Assembly (NCBI GenBank): GCA_029857995.1
Contig: JAOUFZ010000011.1
Span: 1 to 18,349 of the forward strand
DNA from: Dehalococcoidia bacterium
Lineage (GTDB): Bacteria > Chloroflexota > Dehalococcoidia > GIF9 > AB-539-J10
Length of the DNA stretch: 18,349 bases
Direction: 5' to 3'
Part shown: in pieces, positions 6,822 through 13,772 of the stretch
How the letters are laid out: each line of letters begins with the position of its first letter
Numbering within the stretch: position 1 is the first letter of the stretch
The notes under the pieces: model-generated
Databases searched by the model: none
Told to the model about the DNA's origin: nothing
What the model saw: only the letters and a program-made list of their open reading frames with translations
Program-made: the position numbers and the translations under genes

Positions 6822-8210
6822 TTAGTAGCGTTTAGCTTGCCGTACAGGCTTTACATTGCCCCGATAATCGGGAGCGGTGATGTTGAATACCAGGCTTATC
6901 ATTGGGTCCACCATTCGTGAACTGATTCGCGTTTCAATCTCATCTAAAGAGAGACATGTAGTGACCACCATGGGCAACCGGGCATTATACCTGTGATTAA
7001 TCAATTGATATAGCTTCCCTTGAGCCCAGGGCGTGGCCGATTGTTCCCCGAAGTCATCGAGTATCAGCAACGGAGTTTCTTTAAGCTTCTCAGAGAATTC
7101 GTCATAGGATATTTTGCTATCCGGACTGAATGTAGAACGTAAATGGTCCAGAAGGTCGGGGACAACCACAAATAAGGCTGGCTTTCCCCGCGCCAGCCGA
7201 TAATTAGCGATAGCTGCTGCCAGATGAGTCTTGCCACACCCATTAATACCTTGAAATATTAGCCAACCCTCTGGGGAGCGAGCAAATTCTACTGCCAAGT
7301 TGTAAGCCTGGCGCAAATTTTGCCGCTGTTCGGGAGGAAGTTCCATCCTCTTATGGTCAAAATTGTCAAAGGTCATATTTCGTAGTAGCTCTAATTTCAA
7401 GCCACTTTGGGATTCCAGGGGCGATTCTTGTTCAATCGTCCATATCTGACAGAATTCACTATCAGTAAGATGACCGCGCAAGCGTTCATCCATTCTTTCC
7501 AGCGGTACATCGGTCGTTATTACCGTGGCCAGTCTGGCATTGAAGCGATGATGAAGGAGTTGCTCCAGCTTTTCTTTGGCCCAGGCGGTAGCGCTTCCCA
7601 GAGTAAGGTCATCAAGCACCAATAGAGGCACGTTCTTTACTTGCTCAAACAGCTCGTCATAGGTGGTGTTGCTGCTGGGGCTGAATGCGGAGCGAAGGTG
7701 GTCCAGGAGGTCAGCAGCGGTAATATAGAATACTGGCTCCCCTAACTTGAGACGGTGATCGGCGACAGCACAAGCCAGGTGTGTCTTGCCCGAGCCGCTG
7801 GGCCCTAAGAATACCAGCCAACCTCGGGGATTATCGGCAAAAGCTCTGGCAGCCTGATGGACCTGAGTAAAACGCTCCTGGGAAATGGCACTCGCCACCT
7901 TTCCTTTAGGAGATAGATTATCAAAGGTAAGCTGCGACAGAGACCCCAAATTGCTGTATTTCTCAAGATATTCCGTTTTCTTCTTTCTCAACTCCCCCTT
8001 ACTGCATCGGCAGGGTACCACCCGGCTGAAATCAACTTTCCCCGAATCCAGGGCAGGATGAACAACGCCTGCCCCTTTGCAAACAGGGCAGATTTCACCT
8101 GCGCCTTCTTCCGAGGGAGGGGGGACGTTATCTTTTGACGAGGTGTCCGTATTTGCCCTTGACATATTTGTCTGGGCCATCCTTTTTAATGTCTCTCTTA
8201 TACTCTCCAC
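6822..8210 (-). CDS. Tandem DnaC/DnaI-like AAA+ ATPase (double helicase-loader protein)
   Basis: Up to 462 residues. A zinc-finger-like N-terminus (Cys41, Cys44, Cys67, Cys69: CPVCKGAG and CRC) resembles DnaI/DnaC-type loaders. Two homologous AAA+ units follow, about 94-250 and 280-450. Unit 1: Walker A GPSGSGKTH (136-144), Walker B LLVLDDL (196-202), sensor TTD. Unit 2: Walker A GINGCGKTH (321-329), Walker B LLILDDF (381-387), sensor TTC, ISSRMVD box with Arg432, and the terminal APDYRG. In unit 1 the matching box reads LRGHLTD, so the Arg is His247. Single-unit loaders are about 240-330 residues. The GTG at 8210 overlaps the upstream dnaD-like gene by 83 bp; ATGs at 8180 and 8165 are alternatives. 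Expected role: loading DnaB helicase on DNA. Confidence 0.88.
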   Translation of the reverse strand: MESIRETLKRMAQTNMSRANTDTSSKDNVPPPSEEGAGEICPVCKGAGVVHPALDSGKVDFSRVVPCRCSKGELRKKKTEYLEKYSNLGSLSQLTFDNLSPKGKVASAISQERFTQVHQAARAFADNPRGWLVFLGPSGSGKTHLACAVADHRLKLGEPVFYITAADLLDHLRSAFSPSSNTTYDELFEQVKNVPLLVLDDLTLGSATAWAKEKLEQLLHHRFNARLATVITTDVPLERMDERLRGHLTDSEFCQIWTIEQESPLESQSGLKLELLRNMTFDNFDHKRMELPPEQRQNLRQAYNLAVEFARSPEGWLIFQGINGCGKTHLAAAIANYRLARGKPALFVVVPDLLDHLRSTFSPDSKISYDEFSEKLKETPLLILDDFGEQSATPWAQGKLYQLINHRYNARLPMVVTTCLSLDEIETRISSRMVDPMISLVFNITAPDYRGNVKPVRQAKRY

Positions 8211-8754
8211 TGTCTTTACCTTCGCTAGCCCATCTTTCCAGGATGCGGGCGATATATCTCCAACTGCGTTTGTTCAGCGCAACTGCTTCCTTAAAGGCTT
8301 CTTCAATCCACTGGGGCGGATAAAGCTTCTCGGCCTCCTTAAGTTCTTCAGCGATCATGGGCGTTATTATGCCGATATTCTGCTCGTAGAGGGTGAAGAT
8401 GTTGATAGTCGGCGGCTGAAGGTTCTCACTGGTCAGAGAGTAAACATCCTCCAGCATTCCATTTATATTTATCCTCGAGCGTAATAGAGTACCGTGCTCT
8501 ACAGCCGAGTCCAAAGCCTGGCGAAGTGTCTCCTCACCTAACTCAGCTGACAGCCGACAACTTTCAGCTTTCAGGTTCTTATGAGTGACGAATTGAGGAT
8601 AGTCCGGCTTTCGCAGGATAAGATAAGCCGCATACAGCACTACTTTGAGTTCAGCCAGGTCTTGAATTCTAGGTACTGCCTGGGTAAAAAAAGAGTCAGG
8701 CAGGGAGACAAAACTTGTCTTACTGTGAGAACTTAACGATTGCCTGTCAGGCAT
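8128..8754 (-). CDS. DnaD-like replication initiation protein
   Basis: 208 residues. The N-terminal part (about 14-110) looks like a winged-helix domain (FVSLPDSFF, then THKNLKAESCRLS). Residues about 118-180 match the DnaD C-terminal domain: the NIFTLYEQNIGIITP opening with the Y-x3-IG motif, a PPQWIEEAFKEAV helix and NKRSWRYIARILERW. The basic tail (DKYVKGKYGHLVKR) is usual in this family. DnaD remodels DNA during helicase loading at origins and restart sites in Firmicutes. ATG 8754 has AAGGGTG 7 bases upstream. It lies 35 bp after dnaB and overlaps the tandem loader gene, so helicase, DnaD and loader are encoded together, which supports a shared primosome role. Confidence 0.88.
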   Translation of the reverse strand: MPDRQSLSSHSKTSFVSLPDSFFTQAVPRIQDLAELKVVLYAAYLILRKPDYPQFVTHKNLKAESCRLSAELGEETLRQALDSAVEHGTLLRSRININGMLEDVYSLTSENLQPPTINIFTLYEQNIGIITPMIAEELKEAEKLYPPQWIEEAFKEAVALNKRSWRYIARILERWASEGKDSGEYKRDIKKDGPDKYVKGKYGHLVKR

Positions 8755-8789
8755 CTTTTCACCCTTAACTAACCTGAGAACTCTGTGGT

Positions 8790-10169
8790 TTAAGAGGCAG
8801 AAATCGGCTCTGCCTCTACATTATCAAATTTGACAACCCTTTCCAGGAAGCGCAGCTTGATTTGTCCTAAAGGACCGTTGCGGTGTTTGGCTATGATGAT
8901 GTCGGCGATGCCACGGGGATAAGGTTCATTTTCAATATCATGCACCTTGCTCCAATCTTCGGGAGAATAATTCAGGTCTTCTCGGTGAATGAAAATAACC
9001 ACATCAGCATCCTGCTCAATGCTGCCAGATTCGCGCAGGTCAGAAAGCTGAGGTATATGGGAAGGACGCGCTTCTATAGCCCGACTGAGCTGCGATAGGG
9101 CTAAGATAGGCACATTCAGTTCCCGAGCTAAAGTCTTTGAGGCACGAGTTATGTTACTGAGCTCTTGAACTCGGGTTTCATTTTTGCCATCGCCTTGTAT
9201 CAGTTGCAGATAATCGATGATAATCAGGTCGATGCCGCGTTCGAAGTGAAGTCTCCGTGCCTTGCTCCTTATATCTGCCACGCGAAGCATGGGAGAATCA
9301 TCAACATAGATGGGTGCCTCGGATAAGACGCCGCTGGCTTCCATGATTTTTATCTCATCCTTCTCACTAAAGCGCCCAAGACGAACCTTTCTAGAATCCA
9401 CCCCGGATTCGCTGGCTAGAAGCCTCTGCACTACCGCGTCTCGAGACATTTCCAGACTGAATAACGCAATACAAGCCTTCTGGTTAATAGCGGTATTCCT
9501 AGCGAGATTTAAGGCTAAACTGGTCTTACCCAGACTAGTCTTGGCGGCTAAAACGATTAAGTCAGTCCTCTGTAATCCTCCCAGAAAATCATCTAAGGCA
9601 GTAAAACCAGTTTGAATGTGAGGTATTTCGGCTGCTCTGAGCGTAGTAGGAGGCCCAGCTCCTTCAAAATATTGACCCAGAAGCTCACGAATGGGAACAA
9701 GGCCTCGAAGACCCTGTCTGGCTCGCACTTTAAACAGGATATCTTCAGCGTCATTGAGGCTAGCCTCCACATTCGGGCTGGCTTCGTAGCCAAGGGCCTC
9801 GATTTGCCTGGCGGCGGCAATGAGTCGCCGCATCACTGCTGTATTGGATACTATTTGAGCATAATATTCAACATGTAGCGATGTGGGCACACCACTTATT
9901 AAATGGCTTAAAAAGGCAGCACCACCAATTTGCTCCAGCTTGTCCTGACGCATCAGCTCATGAGCCACTGTAATCTGATTTATGGCTTCATTAGGACGTT
10001 GATAAAGAGAGAAACAAGCCTGGTAGATTGCCCGAGTTGTTTCTGAAGAAAAATCCTCGGGCTTGAGAGAAGCAGCCACTTTCAATATGGCCTCAGGGTC
10101 AATAAGCAAAGACCCAATTACTGCCTCCTCGGCTTCAACATCATGGGGTGGCAATTTTTCCTCGGCCAT
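8790..10169 (-). CDS. dnaB: Replicative DNA helicase DnaB
   Basis: 459 residues, the normal length for bacterial DnaB/DnaC helicase, the hexameric 5'-3' helicase at the replication fork. N-terminal domain: PPHDVEAEEAVIGSLLID and VPTSLHVEYYAQIV. RecA-like domain: ALDDFLGGLQRTDLIVLAA, Walker A KTSLGKTS (210-217), LFSLEMS, Walker B LIIIDYLQL (315-323), LSQLSR (358-363), SDLRESGSIEQDADV, and the KHRNGP motif (428-433) carrying the arginine finger. Walker A has Thr-Ser-Leu where Pro-Ser-Met is common; essential Lys and Ser/Thr are kept. No intein. It begins 2 bp after the rplI stop, with AAAAGGAG upstream inside the rplI tail, so translation is likely coupled. The DnaD-like gene follows 35 bp downstream. 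Confidence 0.97.
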   Translation of the reverse strand: MAEEKLPPHDVEAEEAVIGSLLIDPEAILKVAASLKPEDFSSETTRAIYQACFSLYQRPNEAINQITVAHELMRQDKLEQIGGAAFLSHLISGVPTSLHVEYYAQIVSNTAVMRRLIAAARQIEALGYEASPNVEASLNDAEDILFKVRARQGLRGLVPIRELLGQYFEGAGPPTTLRAAEIPHIQTGFTALDDFLGGLQRTDLIVLAAKTSLGKTSLALNLARNTAINQKACIALFSLEMSRDAVVQRLLASESGVDSRKVRLGRFSEKDEIKIMEASGVLSEAPIYVDDSPMLRVADIRSKARRLHFERGIDLIIIDYLQLIQGDGKNETRVQELSNITRASKTLARELNVPILALSQLSRAIEARPSHIPQLSDLRESGSIEQDADVVIFIHREDLNYSPEDWSKVHDIENEPYPRGIADIIIAKHRNGPLGQIKLRFLERVVKFDNVEAEPISAS

Positions 10170-10171
10170 GC

Positions 10172-10741
10172 CTACTCTTTCTCCTTTTCTTTTCCTTTTG
10201 CCTTCCCTTTCTTTTTCTCTTGCCTCTTCTCTTTCTCTTGTTTTTTTTCTTTCTCCTGCCCTTTCTCCGCCCTTTGCTCTGTCTCTGGCTCTTTCTCTTC
10301 TTCCTCGATAAGCACTGTGATCTTCGGCTTAATGTCACTGGCTAACTTAACAGCTACTTCATAGCTACCAGTCTGGCGGAAAGGTTTCTCGATACCTATC
10401 TTCTTTTTGTCAATGACAGAACCTATGGATCGACTCAATTCTTCAGCTACGTTGGCAGCGGTGATAGAGCCAAACAAGCGCTCTCCGCCACCCATGCGAG
10501 CCTTAAAGCGAATTTCCTTTCCTTCAATTTGCTGAGCCAGTTCAACTAGTTTCTCTCGGTCAACACTTTCCTCAAGCATATCCCTCTCCAGCCTGGATTC
10601 TACTTGCTTCATGACCGTGGGGGTGGCTACCAAAGCTAACCCCCGAGGCAAAAGGAAGTTCTTGGCGTAACCTTTGCTTACCTCTTTTATTTCTCCAGCG
10701 CTTCCCTTTCCGGGGATGTCTTCTAACAAAACAACTTTCAT
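10172..10741 (-). CDS. rplI: 50S ribosomal protein L9 with long charged tail
   Basis: 189 residues from ATG 10741, which has a near-perfect GGGAGGAG 4-5 bases upstream; an in-frame start at 10759 would place that site inside the gene and is rejected. The L9 core is complete: MKVVLLEDIPGKGSAGEI, VSKGYAKNFLLPRGLA, a long connecting helix, GGGERLFGSIT, and FRQTGSYEVAVKLASDI. L9 binds 23S rRNA near the L1 stalk and helps keep the reading frame. Normal length is about 148-150; here about 40 extra residues, almost only Lys, Glu, Gln and Arg, follow ITVLIEEEE. The tail is coded by a long purine run. It lies between trxB and dnaB. Confidence 0.96.
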   Translation of the reverse strand: MKVVLLEDIPGKGSAGEIKEVSKGYAKNFLLPRGLALVATPTVMKQVESRLERDMLEESVDREKLVELAQQIEGKEIRFKARMGGGERLFGSITAANVAEELSRSIGSVIDKKKIGIEKPFRQTGSYEVAVKLASDIKPKITVLIEEEEKEPETEQRAEKGQEKEKKQEKEKRQEKKKGKAKGKEKEKE

Positions 10742-10753
10742 ATAACTCCTCCC

Positions 10754-10777
10754 TGGCACTCAGAGCGCTGAGTGCTA
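10754..10777 (-). promoter_or_regulatory. Intercistronic hairpin between trxB and rplI
   Basis: GCACTCAG and CTGAGTGC (8 bp, extendable by a G-U and a T-A pair) flank a 4-nt loop. On the - strand RNA the stem starts one base after the trxB stop and ends right before the rplI Shine-Dalgarno sequence. No T-run follows, so it is more likely an mRNA processing or stability element than a terminator. Confidence 0.5.
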
Positions 10778-10778
10778 G

Positions 10779-11717
10779 TCAAAATGACAAAAATCTCGCT
10801 GCTGATATGGCAGCAGTAGCACCATCTCCGGCAGCAGTTATGGCCTGTTTGGCTGAATTATGACGCACATCTCCAGCGGCATATATTCCTGGGATCTTCG
10901 TTTCCATGAGCTCATTGGTGATTATGTAGCCCTCTTCGTCCAAAGGTAACAATCCCCGCCACTGAGCAGTATTGGGCTTCGAGCCGATAGCCACAAAAAC
11001 ACCTGCTAGCTCTAATATTGATATTTTATCATTTCTAGTGTTTTTTAGCGTGAGCTGCTTAACTACTCCATCGCCTTCAATTTGGGTTACCACAGTATCC
11101 CAAGTGAACTCTATCTTGGGTTCGGCCGTAGCTCTTTCTTGAAATATCTTGCTGGCTCGAAGCTGGTTGCGACGATGGATGACCTTGACTGAGGAAGCGA
11201 ACTTGCTCAGATAGAGAGCCTCGGTGACGGCACTATCGCCGCCACCCACAACAGCCACTGTCTTACCTTTGAACAAAGGGCCATCACAGGTGGCGCAATA
11301 AGAGACTCCCTTGCCTACAAATTGATCCTCCCCGGGCACGCCCAGTTTGCGAAATTGCGAGCCAGAGGCGATGATTATTGATTCAGACATAAAATCGCCT
11401 TCGCTGCTGTTGACCAGATTATGCTTCCGGTCGGGCATCACTTTGGTAACGTCGGCAAGTAAGGTTTCCAATCCATAGCTAGTAGCTTGCTCGTGGATAA
11501 GTTGTCCTAATTCAATACCGGAGATACCCTTGGGAAAGCCAGGGTAATTGTCCACCCGCTCGGCGTTGGTTATTTGCCCGCCAATTATTCCCTGCTCGAT
11601 GAGCAAACTATTAAACTTGGAGCGGGCGCAATATAGCCCGGCGGTGAGTCCGGCGGGCCCACCACCGATGATAACTACTTGGTAACTCCTGCTGGAATTG
11701 CTTCGTTTCACTCGCAA
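10779..11717 (-). CDS. trxB: Thioredoxin reductase (NADPH, FAD)
   Basis: About 310 residues, normal for the low-molecular-weight enzyme that reduces thioredoxin with NADPH. FAD motif VVIIGGGPAGLTAG (15-28), redox-active Cys-Ala-Thr-Cys in SYCATCDG, NADPH motif VVGGGDSAVTEAL, HRRNQLRAS for the NADPH phosphate, and the terminal YAAGDVR plus the QAITAAGDGATAA helix are all present. No ATG lies near the N-terminus: TTG 11717 or GTG 11711 are the only in-frame starts after an upstream stop, and neither has a Shine-Dalgarno sequence. These first codons lie inside a GTCATTGCGAG-type repeat, so the 5' end may have been rebuilt by a repeat. First gene of the trxB-rplI-dnaB block. Confidence 0.95.
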   Translation of the reverse strand: MRVKRSNSSRSYQVVIIGGGPAGLTAGLYCARSKFNSLLIEQGIIGGQITNAERVDNYPGFPKGISGIELGQLIHEQATSYGLETLLADVTKVMPDRKHNLVNSSEGDFMSESIIIASGSQFRKLGVPGEDQFVGKGVSYCATCDGPLFKGKTVAVVGGGDSAVTEALYLSKFASSVKVIHRRNQLRASKIFQERATAEPKIEFTWDTVVTQIEGDGVVKQLTLKNTRNDKISILELAGVFVAIGSKPNTAQWRGLLPLDEEGYIITNELMETKIPGIYAAGDVRHNSAKQAITAAGDGATAAISAARFLSF

Positions 11718-11722
11718 TGACG
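11694..11722 (-). repeat. GTCATTGCGAG-type interspersed repeat unit
   Basis: On the - strand the sequence runs from CGTCATTGCGAGTGAAACG to AAGCAATTCC with ATTGC/GCAAT ends that can pair. It resembles a short repeat I recall from many bacterial genomes, including Dehalococcoidia, but only this copy is in the window. It overlaps the start of trxB. Confidence 0.5.
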
Positions 11723-11832
11723 TTGCTTTAACTTGTAGCTGTGCCCCCAGAACTCACAGCGTCCCTACCTTGCTGAAGCCCTGCCCTCCAAGAGATTTGC
11801 GCATTCTCATATAGGGGACAAGATTCACACTA

Positions 11833-11841
11833 ATTATACCA
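11833..11841 (-). promoter_or_regulatory. Extended -10 promoter for the trxB operon
   Basis: On the - strand the sequence reads TGGTATAAT: a consensus TATAAT (11833-11838) with the TG of an extended -10. No good -35 is found at 16-18 bp, which is acceptable for an extended -10 promoter. Transcription would begin near 11826, giving a leader of about 110 bases before trxB. It lies just past the stop of the upstream amidohydrolase gene. Confidence 0.6.
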
Positions 11842-11874
11842 TCGTTTCCTGTTTCTGGATCGGCAATGGTTACC

Positions 11875-13041
11875 CTAACCGCGGCGAAACTCTTGCCTAA
11901 TTTGATCAATCGTTCCTGGCTGCAGAATATCAGCCACAGTCATTGCCATCGCCTTGGCTGCATCTATCAAGCCATTGTGTCCTGCTTCAGAGGCAGCAGC
12001 GGCGGCAAACTCTGGCGTATGTATCAATACCTCGCGAGGGGCAATGGCTATTGTAGGATGTATGCTGGGCGCCACCTGACTGACATTTCCCATATCGGTG
12101 CTGCCTAGGCCAAAGCGAGGGTCGAAGGCTTCTACTTCGCGTCCCAGGGATTCTAGGTTTTGCTTAAATAGCGCGGCCAAAGTCATATTGTTCTTCATCG
12201 GAGCATAAGTCCTATCTCTCCACTTGTATTCTAGTCTTGCCCCGGTGGCTACAGATGCTCCTGTAAAGCAGTTCAAAACCCTATCCTTTAGTTCAGAAAG
12301 ATAGTCATTATCTAGAGCACGTACCAGAAACAGAGCAGCGCTGTGAGCAGGCACTATGTTAGGGGCCTCACCTCCATCAGTGATTATGCCATGAATTCGT
12401 GCATCCCCCCTTATGTGTTGACGCAGGGAATTTATCGAGGTGAAAGCCAAAATTATAGCGTCGAGGGCGTTTATGCCTTTATGAGGTTGGCCAGCAGCGT
12501 GGGCTGGCCGGCCAAAAAACTCCACTTCCAGCGAGCTGCAGGCAAGCGCCTCTTCGGTTGAAATGTTCCTTGTATCAGGATGTACGATCATAGCCACATC
12601 TATTCCATTAAATGCTCCTGCTTTTACCATCTCGATCTTGCCACCGAGGCCTTCCTCTCCAGGAGTGCCCAGAACCACAACGCTCCCTCCTAACTGGTCA
12701 ATGATATGCTTACTAGCAACACCGGCACCAACTGCCGAAACACCTATGATATTGTGTCCACAACCATGTCCTATTTTGGGTAAAGCGTCATATTCGGCAA
12801 GCAAGCCGACTCTCGGGCTCCCTTGGCCATATGTCGCTCGAAAGGCTGTGGGCAGTCCGGCAATGCCTCGTTCGACGTGAAATGCATTGTCTTCGAGATA
12901 GCTAGCCAGCCAAGCCGACGCCTCCTCTTCTTTGAAGCCCAACTCGGGGTTATCATGAATATTCAGGCTCAACTGGATAAGCTGCTGCCTCTGTGATTCG
13001 ACGCTATCTTCTGTCTTCAGCTTCAGTCGCTCTACGTCCAT
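11875..13041 (-). CDS. M20D family amidohydrolase/aminoacylase
   Basis: 388 residues from ATG 13041. M20D enzymes are cytoplasmic two-metal hydrolases that remove acyl or aryl groups from amino acids or cleave dipeptides and p-aminobenzoyl-glutamate. Numbering from the TTG at 13053, the metal ligands are visible: Cys98 and His100 (GHGCGHN), the Glu133-Glu134 pair (PGEEG), His158 (VHPD) and His345 (IHTPEF). The dimerisation domain is present (FFGRPAHAAGQP, GGEAPNIVP). The TTG start would add four residues but is only 2 bases from AGGAGG; the ATG is 14 bases away, so the start is uncertain. The sequence is nearest to AbgB/Xaa-dipeptidase-like members; substrate is not known. It is transcribed divergently from the yceD-rpmF cluster. 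Confidence 0.9.
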   Translation of the reverse strand: MDVERLKLKTEDSVESQRQQLIQLSLNIHDNPELGFKEEEASAWLASYLEDNAFHVERGIAGLPTAFRATYGQGSPRVGLLAEYDALPKIGHGCGHNIIGVSAVGAGVASKHIIDQLGGSVVVLGTPGEEGLGGKIEMVKAGAFNGIDVAMIVHPDTRNISTEEALACSSLEVEFFGRPAHAAGQPHKGINALDAIILAFTSINSLRQHIRGDARIHGIITDGGEAPNIVPAHSAALFLVRALDNDYLSELKDRVLNCFTGASVATGARLEYKWRDRTYAPMKNNMTLAALFKQNLESLGREVEAFDPRFGLGSTDMGNVSQVAPSIHPTIAIAPREVLIHTPEFAAAAASEAGHNGLIDAAKAMAMTVADILQPGTIDQIRQEFRRG

Positions 13042-13060
13042 GTTGTTTATCAATTCCTCC

Positions 13061-13120
13061 TGTCATTCTAACCCTTAACCTTGCGCCTATTGTCATTCTG
13101 GGCGAAGTGAAAAATCTGAG
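13061..13120 (+). repeat. GTCATTCTG-type repeat, two partial units
   Basis: TGTCATTCT occurs at 13061-13069 and again at 13091-13099, where it continues as GGGCGAAGTGAAAAATCTGAG. The second matches a short interspersed repeat (GTCATTCTGAGCGAAG...) that I recall from Chloroflexi and other genomes. It fills much of the gap between the divergent amidohydrolase and yceD genes. Confidence 0.45.
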
Positions 13121-13162
13121 TTTTGCTCAAAGTGATAGAATAAGGATTTCTATTTCCAATAC

Positions 13163-13191
13163 TTGAACCTCTTATGAAGAGCTATTATACT
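13163..13191 (+). promoter_or_regulatory. Sigma-70 type promoter for yceD-rpmF-fabD-nusB
   Basis: TTGAAC at 13163-13168 (4 of 6 to consensus) and TATACT at 13186-13191 (5 of 6) are separated by exactly 17 bases. Transcription would begin near 13198, about 27 bases before the yceD start codon. Confidence 0.65.
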
Positions 13192-13224
13192 TTGTGCTTG
13201 GTCTAAATTTCTAGGCTATGGCAG

Positions 13225-13656
13225 ATGAAAAGGGAACCCTTGAAAGCTTTGGTAAACGTAGCTTCGTTGTTGAAAGAGCCCGTCGGCTCGAGCCAAAGCT
13301 ATGATATAAAGGGGATACTTGGTGATGAAATCGAAGGGTCTATTGAAGGAACGGCAAAGATGATTCGGATCACTCGGGGGATTTTAGTTCAGTGTGAATT
13401 AAGTGCTGAAGTAAAACTCATATGCAGCCGCTGTCTCGAAGCATTCTTATGCCCCATAAGTTTCACTGCGGAAGATGAATTTGTTCCGGTAGCTGATGTG
13501 TCTGATGATTCGGCACTTCCTTCGCCGGAGCAATTGGAGCCGTTTACCATTGATGATAGAAACATACTTGACCTGGGCGAGCTAATACGGCAATATGTAT
13601 TGTTGAATTTGCCCATGAAACCACTGTGTCGACCTGATTGCCAAGGAATAAGCTAA
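13225..13656 (+). CDS. YceD/DUF177 family protein, C-terminally truncated
   Basis: 143 residues of the YceD (DUF177) family, whose gene commonly precedes rpmF; in bacteria and plants members are linked to 23S rRNA accumulation. Visible are the N-terminal beta-rich part, the ICSRCLEAF Cys pair, DDRNILDLGELIRQYVLLNLPMKPLC and RPDCQGI. Family members of this type go on to a second CPxCG pair and an Asn-Leu segment, for about 165-180 residues. Here the frame stops at Gly-Ile-Ser, one base before a palindromic element begins, and no coding for the missing part follows in any frame. The start ATG 13225 has no clear Shine-Dalgarno sequence. The protein may be partly functional or inactive. Confidence 0.82.
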   Translation: MKREPLKALVNVASLLKEPVGSSQSYDIKGILGDEIEGSIEGTAKMIRITRGILVQCELSAEVKLICSRCLEAFLCPISFTAEDEFVPVADVSDDSALPSPEQLEPFTIDDRNILDLGELIRQYVLLNLPMKPLCRPDCQGIS

Positions 13657-13749
13657 CCCCAAAAAAGTCTTGCGATTTTTTGGGGACCCGGTACGAACTT
13701 GATCTTGAATTGACGGGGTCCCCGCGAAAATCGTAGGATTTGCGCGGGG
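13657..13749. repeat. Palindromic MITE-like element between yceD and rpmF
   Basis: Three adjoining inverted repeats: CCCCAAAAAA/TTTTTTGGGG (13657-13666 and 13676-13685), GGGGACCC/GGGTCCCC (13682-13689 and 13716-13723), and CCCCGCGAAAATC/GATTTGCGCGGGG (13720-13732 and 13737-13749, one mismatch). The outer halves are also imperfect inverted copies of each other (CGATTTT...GGGGACCC). It codes for nothing, and starts right at the truncated end of yceD. The first hairpin could act as a terminator in part. Confidence 0.6.
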
Positions 13750-13772
13750 TGAAATGAAGGAGGAGAATTCAA

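Noticed and set aside
10143..10364. Phe/Ser/Leu-rich + strand frames opposite the L9 tail
   Set aside because: They are the complement of a purine-rich coding tract and have no ribosome site or family features; low-complexity shadows.
10742..10759. Upstream start for L9 at 10759
   Set aside because: It would place the GGGAGGAG ribosome site inside the gene; homologues begin at MKVVLLED.
13657..13685. CCCCAAAAAA/TTTTTTGGGG as a plain intrinsic terminator for yceD
   Set aside because: The stem itself holds the T-run and no separate T-run follows; it is better explained as part of the larger palindromic element, and rpmF has no other promoter that I can see.
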